A stretch of DNA of 64,000 nucleotides from Chitinophaga ginsengisegetis. Its GTDB lineage: Bacteria > Bacteroidota > Bacteroidia > Chitinophagales > Chitinophagaceae. The stretch is taken from assembly GCF_900168065.1 (NCBI RefSeq), contig NZ_FUZZ01000001.1:2290623-2354622 (forward strand), written 5' to 3'. Positions within the stretch are counted from its first letter, which is position 1. Each line of letters starts with the position of its first letter. A program made the position numbers and the translations under genes. A model generated the notes under the pieces. It saw nothing but the letters and a program-made list of their open reading frames with translations. It did no database searches and was not told the DNA's origin. Positions 55,380-64,000 of the stretch are shown here, one piece after another.

Positions 55380-56150
55380 ATGTCTATGATCAATATTGCG
55401 GAACGTCATAAGTTTATTCTCGGCAAACTGCACGAGAAAGGATATGTTAATGTACTGGAGCTATGTAAGGAGCTGGATGTATCGGGCGTGACTATACGAA
55501 AAGATCTCAAGCTGCTGGAGGACAAGTCGCTGTTATTCCGTTCACACGGAGGCGCTACGATTCACAATCCATATACAATGGACAAACCGGTGAATGAAAA
55601 GGAAAATATACGCCGGGAGGAAAAACAAATTATAGGGCAGGCCGCCGCCGCGCTCATCGTACCCAATGATGCTATCATTATAGCCTCCGGTACTTCTGTG
55701 CAGGCGCTGGCAAAAAATATCCAACCCAAAGGGCATCTTACCGTAATAACCGGCGCACTGAACGTAGCGCTGGAATTGCTGCGCCGGCCGGAGATTGAAG
55801 TGATCCAACTCGGCGGACATCTCCGTAACAGCTCTACTTCTGTTACCGGATCTTATGCAGAAAAAATTCTGGAAGATTTCTCGTGTAGTAAATTATTCCT
55901 CGGTGTGGATGGTATCGACCTGGAGTTTGGACTCACCACCACCAATATTATGGAAGCGCACCTGAACCAGAAAATGATGGCCACCGCGCAGAAAACCATT
56001 GTACTCGCGGATTCCAGCAAATTCGGAAAACGTGGCTTCGGGCGCATTTGCTCCCTGGAAGAAATAGATGAAGTTATTACCGACAGCGGTATCTCCGAAC
56101 ATATTGTGAAGAAAATGGAAGATATGGGCGTAAAAGTAACGGTAGTGTAA
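55380..56150 (+). CDS. glpR: DeoR/GlpR-family transcriptional repressor
   Basis: 256 residues from ATG 55380 (a GTG at 55344 is less likely). N-terminal DeoR helix-turn-helix (about 8-60: RHKFILGKLHEKGYV, LDVSGVTIRKDLKLLE, FRSHGGA) and the C-terminal sugar-phosphate-binding domain (GTSVQALAKNI, LGVDGIDLEFGLTTTN, ADSSKFGKRGF). It should repress the divergent glp operon and respond to glycerol 3-phosphate, as the family does. Confidence 0.93.
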   Translation: MSMINIAERHKFILGKLHEKGYVNVLELCKELDVSGVTIRKDLKLLEDKSLLFRSHGGATIHNPYTMDKPVNEKENIRREEKQIIGQAAAALIVPNDAIIIASGTSVQALAKNIQPKGHLTVITGALNVALELLRRPEIEVIQLGGHLRNSSTSVTGSYAEKILEDFSCSKLFLGVDGIDLEFGLTTTNIMEAHLNQKMMATAQKTIVLADSSKFGKRGFGRICSLEEIDEVITDSGISEHIVKKMEDMGVKVTVV

Positions 56151-56163
56151 ATAAAATCATCGT

Positions 56164-56847
56164 TTATTTTTTTCCAAACAATCGCGAAAACCAGGAGTTT
56201 TTTGGTTGTTCCTTAATGATTGGCCATTTGTATTTTCTGAAAGGTATTTCAGTCAACAATTCATCTCCATTTTCCTTAATAATATTAACTCCCAGGTGCC
56301 GGGCTGCTATATTGAAGGTAAACTCTTCCATCATCGCATCTTCATAATATTCAAACTCTTCTTTATCAGGCCTGTCACGGAAAAGTCTTTCCCCATCAAT
56401 TACCACCGATTGTGCATAGATCTCTTTTTCTTCTTCCATTTCCTCACCATACATTCGAACAGGCGTTCCACTGCTTACGATTTTAAAGCGAAATTTTTCT
56501 CCTCCTTTAACCAAAGAATACATATGATAGTCCACCACACTGTGACAGGCTACTGTTAATATTTCGGAACCCGGGTATAAAGCAGACAATATATCTTCAT
56601 AGTCGCTCAAGGCTTCCGGGCGTGCCTGCGTTTCCAGTACGCTAGTCAACTGATAATCATCACAAATAATAATACAATTATTGTACGTTCCTATATTCAC
56701 CGACTTATCACGCGGACACATGCAAACATCTAGTGTAGTATTTTCAGACAATATGAGATTCCCGAATCCAAGATGTACCAACAAATCTTCTTCTGATATT
56801 TGTGTCATCGGATTCTTAATAGTAATCATAGATATCTTATATCCCAT
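56164..56847 (-). CDS. Unknown 227-residue protein
   Basis: Not recognised. Acidic mixed alpha/beta, no signal peptide. DVCMCPRDKSV (about 40-50) and two adjacent Glu-rich segments (YGEEMEEEKEIYAQ, EEFEYYEDAMMEEF) are visible; it ends in a basic, Phe-rich tail WFSRLFGKK that could be a membrane anchor or degradation tail. It is last in the minus-strand set with the zinc-finger, flavoprotein and kinase genes, though the 20-base gap does not prove co-transcription. Confidence 0.6.
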   Translation of the reverse strand: MGYKISMITIKNPMTQISEEDLLVHLGFGNLILSENTTLDVCMCPRDKSVNIGTYNNCIIICDDYQLTSVLETQARPEALSDYEDILSALYPGSEILTVACHSVVDYHMYSLVKGGEKFRFKIVSSGTPVRMYGEEMEEEKEIYAQSVVIDGERLFRDRPDKEEFEYYEDAMMEEFTFNIAARHLGVNIIKENGDELLTEIPFRKYKWPIIKEQPKNSWFSRLFGKK

Positions 56848-56867
56848 CAGGTATAGATTTTATCCTG

Positions 56868-57131
56868 TTAATACTCCGCAAACGCCCCGTCTTTATAACA
56901 CCACAACCACTGTTCTCCCGGCTCCGCAGAAGATATCACCGGATGATCCGTTTGATGATAATGCTGCGTCATGTGCTTTGCGGGCGAGTCGTCGCAACAA
57001 AGCGTAACGCCGCAGGTTTGACAGGTACGCAGGTGCAGCCATTTACCATGATGCTTTACGCATTCTTCGCAAACATGGTTGGCGCTAACTTTTACCTCGG
57101 TAATTGCTTCAAGATGTGAACATAAAGCCAT
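56868..57131 (-). CDS. UBP-type zinc-finger protein
   Basis: 87 residues consisting of one ZnF-UBP domain: C4 and H6 (CSHLEAI), CEECVKHHGKWLHLRTCQTCG (split around 21-41), CCDDSPAKHMTQHYHQTDHPV and W (EQWLWCY). In eukaryotes this fold binds the ubiquitin C-terminus; in bacteria it occurs beside flavoprotein reductases as here, and its ligand is unknown. It ends the redox trio: 10 bases after the flavoprotein gene. Confidence 0.9.
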   Translation of the reverse strand: MALCSHLEAITEVKVSANHVCEECVKHHGKWLHLRTCQTCGVTLCCDDSPAKHMTQHYHQTDHPVISSAEPGEQWLWCYKDGAFAEY

Positions 57132-57141
57132 AAAAAAGATT

Positions 57142-58800
57142 TTAAACTTCTGCCAGGTACTTATGCACCAGGCTAATACTCATGGAGCCCTCTCCTACGG
57201 CGGAGGCCACGCGGCTCATAGCGCCGGACCGTACATCACCGGCTGCAAAGATGCCGGGACAGCTGGTTTCCAGCAGATAAGGTTCGCGGTCGAGCTTCCA
57301 GAGTTTACCAAAATAATCAAATGATTTCATTTCCCTGCCGGTTTGCACATAGCCTTTTTCATCTTTGATGATGAGATCTCCCAGCCAATCGGTATAAGGT
57401 CTTGCGCCGATAAAAATATATAACGCATCCGCAGGCACTTCTTTTACTTCATGTGTCTGCAGGTTTTCTATCTTCAGCTTTCCCAGCCGGTCGGTGCCCG
57501 AAGCCTCCACTATTTCGCTGTTGTTCAGAATACTGATATTGGGGATGTCGCGGATCTGATCTATCAGGTACGACGACATGGTAGCGTTGAGGTTTTCTTT
57601 CCTGATAAGGATGAATACTTCCTTTGCGAACTTAGACAGGTACACTGCTGCCTGGCCGGCGGAGTTACCACCACCCAGGATGTACACGCTGCGGTCGCGG
57701 CAGGAGGCCGCTTCCGTAGTAGCGGCGCCGTAATAGATTCCTGCGCCGGTGAACTTTTCTATACCAACGGTATCCAGCTTACGGTAATCCACGCCGGTGG
57801 TGATTACAACGGCGCGTGCATTTATTTCTGTGCCGTTTTCCAGGCAAACAATTTTGTAATCTGCTTTGAGTTTAATTTCTTTCACCGACTGTGGCGATAA
57901 AAATTCCGTACCAAACCTGGTGGCCTGTGTAATGGCGCGGCGGGTGAGTTCTGCGCCGCTCAATCCCGAAGGGAACCCCAGGTAGTTTTCAATACGGGAG
58001 CTGGTGCCTGCCTGTCCGCCGGGTGCATGGCGTTCTATCAGCAGGGTTTTTAATCCCTCGGAGGCGCCGTATACAGAGGCAGCCAATCCTGCAGGGCCGG
58101 CGCCAATGATCACTACATCGTAGATCTCATTTTTAAGCGTTGGATTCAATCCTATTTTCGCCGCAATATCAATGATGGCGGGCGCCTTCATTACTTCTCC
58201 CTGTTCCAGTATGACTACGGGTAAAGCAGATGTATCGAGGTTATTCAGCTGCAACAGCAATTTTCCTTCGTCGCCATTAGCATCAATGGAATGATAGGGA
58301 ATCAGGTTGCTCGCCAAAAATTCCTTAATGCGGTAGGCATCTGACGAAAAAGGATAACCTACTACTTTAATCCCCTGAAATTCGGGCCGGTAGTCGGTTT
58401 GCCAATCGTCCAGCAGATCATTGATAATGGGATACAGCTTTTCTTCCGGCGGGTCCCAGGGTTTCTGAAGATAGTAATCCAGCCGTAGCTCATTGATGGC
58501 TTTGATGGCAGCGTTGGTATCGGAGTAAGCGGTGAGTAATACCCTTTTGGCGGCGGGGAATATTTCCATTGCCTGCTGCAGAAAATCAACGCCCTCCATT
58601 TCCGGCATCCGCTGATCGGAAATAAATATAGCTACGGTGTCGTTCCTGTTTTTCAGTTCCACCAGGCTTTGCAGCGCTTCGTTGGCAGACAGCGTGCTTA
58701 ATATGCGGTACGACTTCCGGTAATACGATTTCAGGTCCTGCGTGATGGCGTTCAGCACCTGTCTATCATCATCAATAACAAATATTATAGGCAGACTCAT
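57142..58800 (-). CDS. Response-regulator/flavoprotein (thioredoxin-reductase-like) fusion
   Basis: 552 residues in three parts. A receiver domain (about 1-125) has acidic DDD near 10, phospho-Asp in FISDQRMPEMEG (about 62) and Lys in YYLQKPW. A thioredoxin-fold linker (about 145-225, GYPFSSDAYRIKEFLAS) lacks cysteines. A thioredoxin-reductase-like domain (about 230-552) has FAD motif IIGAGPAGLAASVYGASEG, NAD(P) motif ILGGGNSAGQAA and GIFAAGDVR. The redox CxxC of true thioredoxin reductases is replaced (YYGAATTEAASC), so it cannot pass electrons in the usual way. Next to a CRP-type kinase, it probably senses redox state as a signalling protein. Confidence 0.88.
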   Translation of the reverse strand: MSLPIIFVIDDDRQVLNAITQDLKSYYRKSYRILSTLSANEALQSLVELKNRNDTVAIFISDQRMPEMEGVDFLQQAMEIFPAAKRVLLTAYSDTNAAIKAINELRLDYYLQKPWDPPEEKLYPIINDLLDDWQTDYRPEFQGIKVVGYPFSSDAYRIKEFLASNLIPYHSIDANGDEGKLLLQLNNLDTSALPVVILEQGEVMKAPAIIDIAAKIGLNPTLKNEIYDVVIIGAGPAGLAASVYGASEGLKTLLIERHAPGGQAGTSSRIENYLGFPSGLSGAELTRRAITQATRFGTEFLSPQSVKEIKLKADYKIVCLENGTEINARAVVITTGVDYRKLDTVGIEKFTGAGIYYGAATTEAASCRDRSVYILGGGNSAGQAAVYLSKFAKEVFILIRKENLNATMSSYLIDQIRDIPNISILNNSEIVEASGTDRLGKLKIENLQTHEVKEVPADALYIFIGARPYTDWLGDLIIKDEKGYVQTGREMKSFDYFGKLWKLDREPYLLETSCPGIFAAGDVRSGAMSRVASAVGEGSMSISLVHKYLAEV

Positions 58801-58810
58801 ATCTTCTACA

Positions 58811-60211
58811 TTAATTATTCTCTATGGGAAATGAAATGGTAAAAATAGTTTTACCGGGTACGGAAGTTTGTTTCACCGATCCGCGATGGCGCTGTACGAT
58901 CTGCGCTACTACATCCAGTCCCAGCCCCGTTCCTTTTCCCAGGTCTTTGGTGGTAAAAAAAGGTTCAAATATACGCGATTGTATTTCCTCCGGGATACCT
59001 GGTCCGTTATCGGTGATGGTTACATGCACACACTGGCGGTCCTTTGTGGTGGCTATTTCCAGCCGTCCTTTTTTTGCGGGCTCCATTGCATCCAGTGCAT
59101 TATCCACGAGATTGGTCCATACCTGGTTCAGTTCTCCGGGCAGCGCTTTTATTTTTGGCAGTGAGGTATCAAAATTTTCCACCAGTTCCACATTGCCTTT
59201 TTTGAGGCGGTAATCCAGCATAATGAGTGTGTTGCTGATACCGCTGTGGATATCAATGAATTGTTTATCCGGCTCCTGGTCCATGTAGGTATATCTTTTC
59301 ACGGCGCTTACCAGGTCGGATATTCTTTTTGAAGAGATCTGCAGGTCGCCTACCATCCTGTTGGCTTCCAGTGCACCATGTATCCAGCTGAAAATCACAT
59401 CCAGGTGTGCGGGATCAAACAGCCGGCTGAAATCATCCAGGGTGGTAGTTTCCACACCATATTCCGCCAGTATTTCTGCTATTTCTATCCGGGAGATGTT
59501 TTTGCTCTCCAGCCAGTCTTCGATAGCAGTTGTTTTATCAGATAGTTCCAGCAGGGATGGCGCTTTTGACGGCTTGTTGCTCCACCACTGCTGCAGGTTA
59601 TCAACAATGGCGGTGGCCTGTTCCTGTGATAAACACAGCGCTGCCATCTCTTTAAATATCGCGGGGATATGGCTGATATTTTCAAAGAGTTTATCCGAGC
59701 TTCTGCAAATGGCGGCTACCGGGTTATTCAGTTCATGGGCCAGCCCCGCGGATAATTTTCCCAGCGCCATCATTTTTTCATTCTGCTGCTGTGAGGAAGT
59801 GGTTTCCCGCACGCGGCTTGTCATGATATGCACCAGCGCTTCCGTTAGTTCGTAATGCTGCTCAATATGCGCTTTGATCTTTTCCGCGGGGCAAATCAGG
59901 ATCCTGGTATCTTTCAGGCACAGGCCATTTCCCATTGCGGTTTTCACACGGGAGAACGGCAGCCAGCCGGTAATGTTATCGTCGTTCAGCTCTACAATTT
60001 CCCGGTAATGCCCGTTGATGGTGGCGGAGATACGTACCTTTCCTGAAATCACAATGATGGTGGCGATCACCGGATCACCGGCTTTAAACATCAGTTCGCC
60101 TTCCGGCACCAGCTTTTCTTCCGACTGGGAGATCAGCCACTGCAGCTGTTCCAGCGGCACCTCTTTGAGAGCAGGAATACTTTTTAGTTGTATTGCAGTG
60201 ATAGGTTCCAT
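58811..60211 (-). CDS. Cyclic-nucleotide-binding-domain histidine kinase
   Basis: 466 residues. N-terminal CRP-like cNMP-binding domain (about 1-130, MFKAGDPVIATIIVISGKVRI; the usual RxA-type ligand residues are not obvious), coiled coil (about 130-150), HisKA with the phosphorylated His in GLAHELNNPVAAICR (about 157-171) and HATPase (NLVDNALDAMEP, DNGPGIPEEI, GKGTGLGL). No membrane helix, so cytoplasmic. Located 10 bases before the receiver-flavoprotein gene, its probable phosphorylation partner. Confidence 0.9.
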   Translation of the reverse strand: MEPITAIQLKSIPALKEVPLEQLQWLISQSEEKLVPEGELMFKAGDPVIATIIVISGKVRISATINGHYREIVELNDDNITGWLPFSRVKTAMGNGLCLKDTRILICPAEKIKAHIEQHYELTEALVHIMTSRVRETTSSQQQNEKMMALGKLSAGLAHELNNPVAAICRSSDKLFENISHIPAIFKEMAALCLSQEQATAIVDNLQQWWSNKPSKAPSLLELSDKTTAIEDWLESKNISRIEIAEILAEYGVETTTLDDFSRLFDPAHLDVIFSWIHGALEANRMVGDLQISSKRISDLVSAVKRYTYMDQEPDKQFIDIHSGISNTLIMLDYRLKKGNVELVENFDTSLPKIKALPGELNQVWTNLVDNALDAMEPAKKGRLEIATTKDRQCVHVTITDNGPGIPEEIQSRIFEPFFTTKDLGKGTGLGLDVVAQIVQRHRGSVKQTSVPGKTIFTISFPIENN

Positions 60212-60261
60212 AAAATAAGTGCTAATGGTCAGTGCTCAAATATAAGCTTTCAGCACCCCAA

Positions 60262-60289
60262 AAGCAAAAGGCCGCCCTTCCGGGCGACC
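60262..60289 (-). terminator. Terminator of the GH3 gene
   Basis: GGTCGCCC (60289-60282) pairs with GGGCGGCC (60277-60270) with one mismatch, then TTTTGCTTTTGG on the minus strand. Confidence 0.6.
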
Positions 60290-60324
60290 CTGCTTATTTT
60301 AACCAGTAAAAAACCATATGCGCC

Positions 60325-62622
60325 CTACAATAATTCAAAGGTCTCTTTCAGCCTGATATCAGCCGATGACGCGCCGATCATCAGGTCGAATGTACCCGGT
60401 TCAGCTACCCATTGCAGCTGGCTGTTAAAAAACGACAGCTTTTCCTTATCGATCGTGAAGTGAACAGTTTTGCTTTCTCCCGGCTGCAGCTTTATCTTCT
60501 GAAAATCTTTCAGTTCTTTCACCGGCCTGGTAACGGATGCTTCCTGGTCTCTCAGGTACAGCTGTACTATTTCCTCGCCGGCATAAGCGCCGGTGTTGGT
60601 GAGTTTAAAGGCTACATCGATGGTTTTGCCACCGCTTATTTTATTGGCGCTCAGTGTAAGACCTTCATATTTAAAGGTGGTGTAGCTAAGTCCGTATCCA
60701 AAAGGAAACAGCGGGTCGTTGGCTACATCGAGGTAGTTGGAGCGGAATTTCTGCGTAGGCCCTTCCGGCTGCGGACGGCCCGTATTTTTATAATTATAGT
60801 AGATGGGAATCTGTCCTACATTCCGGGGGAAGCTCATGGTGAGTTTACCGGAAGGATTGTAATTTCCGAAGAGGACATCTGCAATGGCGTTGCCAGCTTC
60901 ATGACCCTGGAACCATACTTCCAGCAGGGAAGTAGCCTGTTCATTTTCGGTGGTGAGGGTGAGCGGACGGCCGCTCATGAGTACCACTACCAGCGGTTTG
61001 CCGGTTTGCGCCAGTGCGGCTAACAGTTTACGCTGACTTTCAGGGATACCGATATCTGATCTGCTGGCCGCCTCTCCGCTCATTTCTGATGCTTCACCCA
61101 CTACGGCTACCACTACATCTGCTTTGGCGGCGGTGGTGAGTGCTTCTGTGAGCAGTTGCTCCGGCGTGCGGGTATCGATGTCTATTCTTTCGCCAAATAC
61201 ATTTACTTTTTTGGCAAAGCTGGTATCATCGCTGATGTTAGCGCCTTTGGCGTAGAGGATATTCACACCGCTGCCGGCTACCTGTTTCATGCCATCCAGT
61301 ACGGGTACCGATAACTGCGCATCGCCACTTACCGCCCAGGTACCCAGCATATTGCTTTTGTTATTGGCCAGTGGCCCAACCAGTGCGATGGTGCCTGATT
61401 TTTTCAACGGCAATGTTTGCCGGTCATTTTTCAGTAACACGCAGGAGCGGGCGCCCAGTTCCCTTGCTGCCTGTCTTTTATCTGCGCTCAGCACTTCTTT
61501 GGTGGCGGTAGCAGTGTTGCAGTAGCGGTATGGATCTTCAAACAGGCCGAGTTTGTATTTTGCTTCCAGTACCCGGCGGCAGGCATCATTGATTTCGGTG
61601 AGCGTTACTTTATGTTCCTTCAGGGATTGTTGCAAGGTGGTAACAAAACCTTCGCCTACCATGTCCATATCCACGCCGGCTTTTAATGCCAGCGCCGATA
61701 CCGTTTGCAGGTTGCCGAGGCCATGCGCCATCATTTCATTGATAGCAGTGTAATCCGTTACCACAAAGCCTTTAAAGCCCCATTGTTTGCGGAGCAGGTC
61801 TGTCAGCAGCCATTTATTGGCCGTAGCGGGGATGCCATCAATTTCGTTGAAGGAAGTCATGACGCTACCGGCGCCGGCATCTATGGCCGCTTTATACGGC
61901 GGCAGGTAGTATTCATACATTTTGATGCGGCTCATATCGGTAGTGTTATAGTCCCTTCCGGCTTCTGCGGCGCCATACAGGGCAAAGTGTTTTACACACG
62001 CCATCACGCTGTTCTTATCACCCAGCCGGTTGCCCTGGTAGCCATGTACCATAGCGGCAGCTATTTTTGAACCGAGATAAGTATCTTCCCCGGAGCCTTC
62101 CGCAACACGGCCCCAGCGCGGATCGCGGGCGATATCCACCATCGGGGAATACACCCAGCAAAGACCATCGGCACTGGCTTCCGTAGCCGCCAGCCGGGCG
62201 CTGTGTTCAATCAGCGGCAAATCCCAGCTGCAGGATAATCCCAGCGGAATAGGGAAAGTGGTTTTGTATCCGTGGATCACATCCGATCCAAAAATCAGCG
62301 GAATTTTAAGCCTGCTTTTGGTAACCGCCAGTTCCTGTGCCTGCCGGATCTTTTCCACACCGATCACGCCAAACAAACCGCCTACATTGCCTTTGCTGAT
62401 CTTCGCTTCCACATCACTGCTTACCACTGACCCGGTAAGCACACCACCACCTGGTGTGAGTAAGTTCAGCTGCCCGATCTTTTCTTCCAATGTCATTTTT
62501 CCCATCAGCGCGCTCACAAACGTATTCATTTTCGCGTCTGTTGTTTGCGCCTGTACCTGGCCGGCAACCGACAGGGCCAGCGCCACCAGCGCGCTTTTCA
62601 AAAGGGTATGTGTATGTTTCAT
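60325..62622 (-). CDS. bglX: GH3 beta-glucosidase
   Basis: 765 residues: signal peptide (ending VQAQ), GH3 N-terminal barrel (about 40-370; IPLIFGSDVIHGYKTTFP, RDPRWGRVAEGSGEDTYL, KHFALYGAAEAGRDYN, and the nucleophile Asp in GFVVTDYTAI, about 288), GH3 C-terminal sandwich (about 405-635; GEASEMSGEAASRSDIGIP) and a fibronectin-III-like end (about 680-750). Length and motifs match BglX, a periplasmic enzyme removing terminal beta-linked glucose. Lies 10 bases after the GH43 gene. Confidence 0.94.
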   Translation of the reverse strand: MKHTHTLLKSALVALALSVAGQVQAQTTDAKMNTFVSALMGKMTLEEKIGQLNLLTPGGGVLTGSVVSSDVEAKISKGNVGGLFGVIGVEKIRQAQELAVTKSRLKIPLIFGSDVIHGYKTTFPIPLGLSCSWDLPLIEHSARLAATEASADGLCWVYSPMVDIARDPRWGRVAEGSGEDTYLGSKIAAAMVHGYQGNRLGDKNSVMACVKHFALYGAAEAGRDYNTTDMSRIKMYEYYLPPYKAAIDAGAGSVMTSFNEIDGIPATANKWLLTDLLRKQWGFKGFVVTDYTAINEMMAHGLGNLQTVSALALKAGVDMDMVGEGFVTTLQQSLKEHKVTLTEINDACRRVLEAKYKLGLFEDPYRYCNTATATKEVLSADKRQAARELGARSCVLLKNDRQTLPLKKSGTIALVGPLANNKSNMLGTWAVSGDAQLSVPVLDGMKQVAGSGVNILYAKGANISDDTSFAKKVNVFGERIDIDTRTPEQLLTEALTTAAKADVVVAVVGEASEMSGEAASRSDIGIPESQRKLLAALAQTGKPLVVVLMSGRPLTLTTENEQATSLLEVWFQGHEAGNAIADVLFGNYNPSGKLTMSFPRNVGQIPIYYNYKNTGRPQPEGPTQKFRSNYLDVANDPLFPFGYGLSYTTFKYEGLTLSANKISGGKTIDVAFKLTNTGAYAGEEIVQLYLRDQEASVTRPVKELKDFQKIKLQPGESKTVHFTIDKEKLSFFNSQLQWVAEPGTFDLMIGASSADIRLKETFELL

Positions 62623-62632
62623 ACTGTTTGTT

Positions 62633-64000
62633 TTATTCTGCTTTTATCACTTTTGTTCTGGCAGATACGCCGTTTTCATTGATGGCCTCTATACAGAAAT
62701 AATAGGGGCGGTCTTTGTCCATGCCTTTGAAGTAATAATCGTTGTTGTTATGCACCATGATACAGCTGTACAATTTATCCGGTGAGGTACCGGTATAAAT
62801 GTTGTATGCGTACGCATTATCTACCGGCGACCATTTGATCCAGGCGCTTCGTTTATCTTTCTCAGTGCGAAGCACCAGCAGGTCTTTCACCGTATCCGGT
62901 GCAGCGCCGTTGCCGTTGCCAAATACCCTTAACCCGCTGAGTGCGAATTTTCCGCCGGACATATGGATGTTTTCCATTTTGATATAACGCGCCTGTACCG
63001 GTTTTGTTAATTCGATATAATCGTGCGGCACATCTTTCCGTTGTTTGCTTTTATCGGCCAGCATCTTCCAATGTTTTCCATCTTCCGAAAACCAAAGTAT
63101 ATACTGGTGATAAATATCCGTTTGCTTACCCAAAAATGGCGCATCCTGATCGGCATAATTTACCTGCACTGCATTTACGCGGCTAACTCTTCCGAGGTCT
63201 GTTTGTATCCATTCGCCCCTGTTGCCGGTGGCCGCGCTCCAGTATGTTTTTATGCTTTCATCTACGGCGTTATTGGGGAGATAACTGCCATACACGGAAG
63301 ATACGGTAACTGGTTTGTTATAATTCAGCAGCATCCAGCCGGTAAACCCGGCGTTATCAAAAGCGGTGGTATCGGCGCTTCTTGAAATATAATGCGGGTA
63401 GTCGCCGAAAGAGGTGTTACAAAACATCACATCTTCCTTATCAAAACCGGCGGGCCAGTAACCGATACGGCGTTCAAAGCTGTTTTTCACAGCAATTACC
63501 ATTGTAGATACATGCCACCAAAACCCTTTATTATCCTGGAATGTAGCGCCATGACCTGCGCCACGGGCATAACCCCCAGGCTTATACGAAACAGGGTCTG
63601 ATTGCGGTGTAAAGGGCCCCAGCGGATGATCGCCTACCACTACTCCATCGGCATAGCCACTGAACTCTGTTCCGGGCGCACCGTATTGCAGGTAATATTT
63701 TCCGTGGTGCTTTGTCATCCAGGCACCTTCAATGAAGGGGTCCAGGAAAGTATTATCCAGGTTTTCCCCAAACCGTTGCCAGCCATAGCGATCCGGCTCC
63801 AGCAGGTACATTTCCTTTCTCGTGCCTTTTGGTTGCAGGGTACTGCGATTCATTTCCACGCCATACAACGGATAGCGGTTGCTGCTGCCGTTGTACATAT
63901 ACAAACGGCCATCGTCATCTGCAAAAAAAGCAGGGTCCCAGCCACCTATCTGCAGGGAGTCGATCGCTTCTTTCCATTCATTTCCTTTGGGATTGGTACT
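62633..64000 (-). CDS. GH43-family glycosidase with F5/8-type-C domain, 5' part outside the window
   Basis: The frame stays open to base 64000; the first visible residues include GGWDPAFFADDDGRLYMYNG, a GH43 blade motif in which Asp is a catalytic or substrate residue. A second catalytic region is EGAWMTKHHGKYYLQYG, with the Glu acid. After the propeller (to about 160 residues beyond) come an F5/8-type-C (discoidin) carbohydrate-binding domain (WIQTDLGRVSRVNAVQVNY) and a fibronectin-like end (APDTVKDLLVLRTEKDKRSAWIKWSP). It is probably a secreted arabinan/xylan-type enzyme that supplies the GH3 enzyme. The N-terminus is not in the window. Confidence 0.88.
   Translation of the reverse strand, partial: STNPKGNEWKEAIDSLQIGGWDPAFFADDDGRLYMYNGSSNRYPLYGVEMNRSTLQPKGTRKEMYLLEPDRYGWQRFGENLDNTFLDPFIEGAWMTKHHGKYYLQYGAPGTEFSGYADGVVVGDHPLGPFTPQSDPVSYKPGGYARGAGHGATFQDNKGFWWHVSTMVIAVKNSFERRIGYWPAGFDKEDVMFCNTSFGDYPHYISRSADTTAFDNAGFTGWMLLNYNKPVTVSSVYGSYLPNNAVDESIKTYWSAATGNRGEWIQTDLGRVSRVNAVQVNYADQDAPFLGKQTDIYHQYILWFSEDGKHWKMLADKSKQRKDVPHDYIELTKPVQARYIKMENIHMSGGKFALSGLRVFGNGNGAAPDTVKDLLVLRTEKDKRSAWIKWSPVDNAYAYNIYTGTSPDKLYSCIMVHNNNDYYFKGMDKDRPYYFCIEAINENGVSARTKVIKAE

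Noticed and set aside
1..64000. CRISPR array
   Set aside because: No regularly spaced direct repeats of 25-40 bases and no cas-like gene were seen on either strand.

Overview
The window reads as a chromosomal segment of a Bacteroidota bacterium, most like Chitinophaga or a close relative. The signs are two SusC/SusD pairs, a type IX secretion (T9SS) C-terminal domain, a LytTR/LytS-type two-component pair, a GntR regulator with a sugar-binding-like sensor, and promoters of the Bacteroidota type (TAnnTTTG at -7 with TTTG about 19-21 bases upstream). The organism is inferred from gene content only.

Layout. 1-22.6 kb is mostly core: the start of a sulfite/nitrite reductase preceded by a cysteine-rich leader ORF and a terminator (a probable attenuator), a HAD phosphatase, ribosomal protein S1, a rhomboid protease, IspH, a LytTR/histidine kinase pair, Cmk, three secreted surface proteins (one with a T9SS tail, two paralogues resembling phage tail fibres), ClpC, a STAS protein with RNase Z, DapA and AccA. 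A tRNA-Asp stands at 22.8 kb.

22.9-29.7 kb is an AT-rich accessory island. It holds two unrecognised genes, an XRE repressor plus ImmA/IrrE-type metallopeptidase pair (resembling the CapH/CapP pair that controls CBASS), and, divergently, a four-gene bacterial ubiquitin-like conjugation operon: a tandem-ubiquitin protein, an E2-fold protein without any cysteine, a JAB-E1 fusion and a DUF6527 protein. The 363-base gap between the two arms holds divergent promoters, an inverted repeat that could be the repressor's operator, and a probable minus-strand structured RNA ending in a strong terminator. The operon ends in a perfect 29-bp-stem palindrome. The right edge of the island lies near 29,680, where a membrane-protein ORF runs into an alpha/beta hydrolase gene that lacks its 5' part.

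29.7-35.4 kb carries small redox/stress genes (hydrolase remnant with monooxygenase-like tail, DJ-1/PfpI, HxlR, SnoaL-like, quinone-oxidoreductase-like, AraC). 35.5-44.7 kb is a polysaccharide-utilisation-type locus: GntR regulator, SusC, SusD and two lipoproteins. A tandem 10-bp repeat lies at the predicted start site of the susC transcript.

45.4-56.2 kb combines SusD/SusC with a glycerophosphodiesterase, glycerol facilitator, glycerol kinase and glycerol-3-phosphate dehydrogenase, with a divergent GlpR-type regulator: apparently outer-membrane uptake and complete catabolism of glycerophosphodiesters in one operon. 56.2-60.2 kb holds an unknown protein, a UBP zinc finger, a response-regulator/flavoprotein fusion lacking the redox CxxC, and a CRP-domain histidine kinase. 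60.3-64 kb holds a GH3 beta-glucosidase and a GH43 enzyme that runs off the window.
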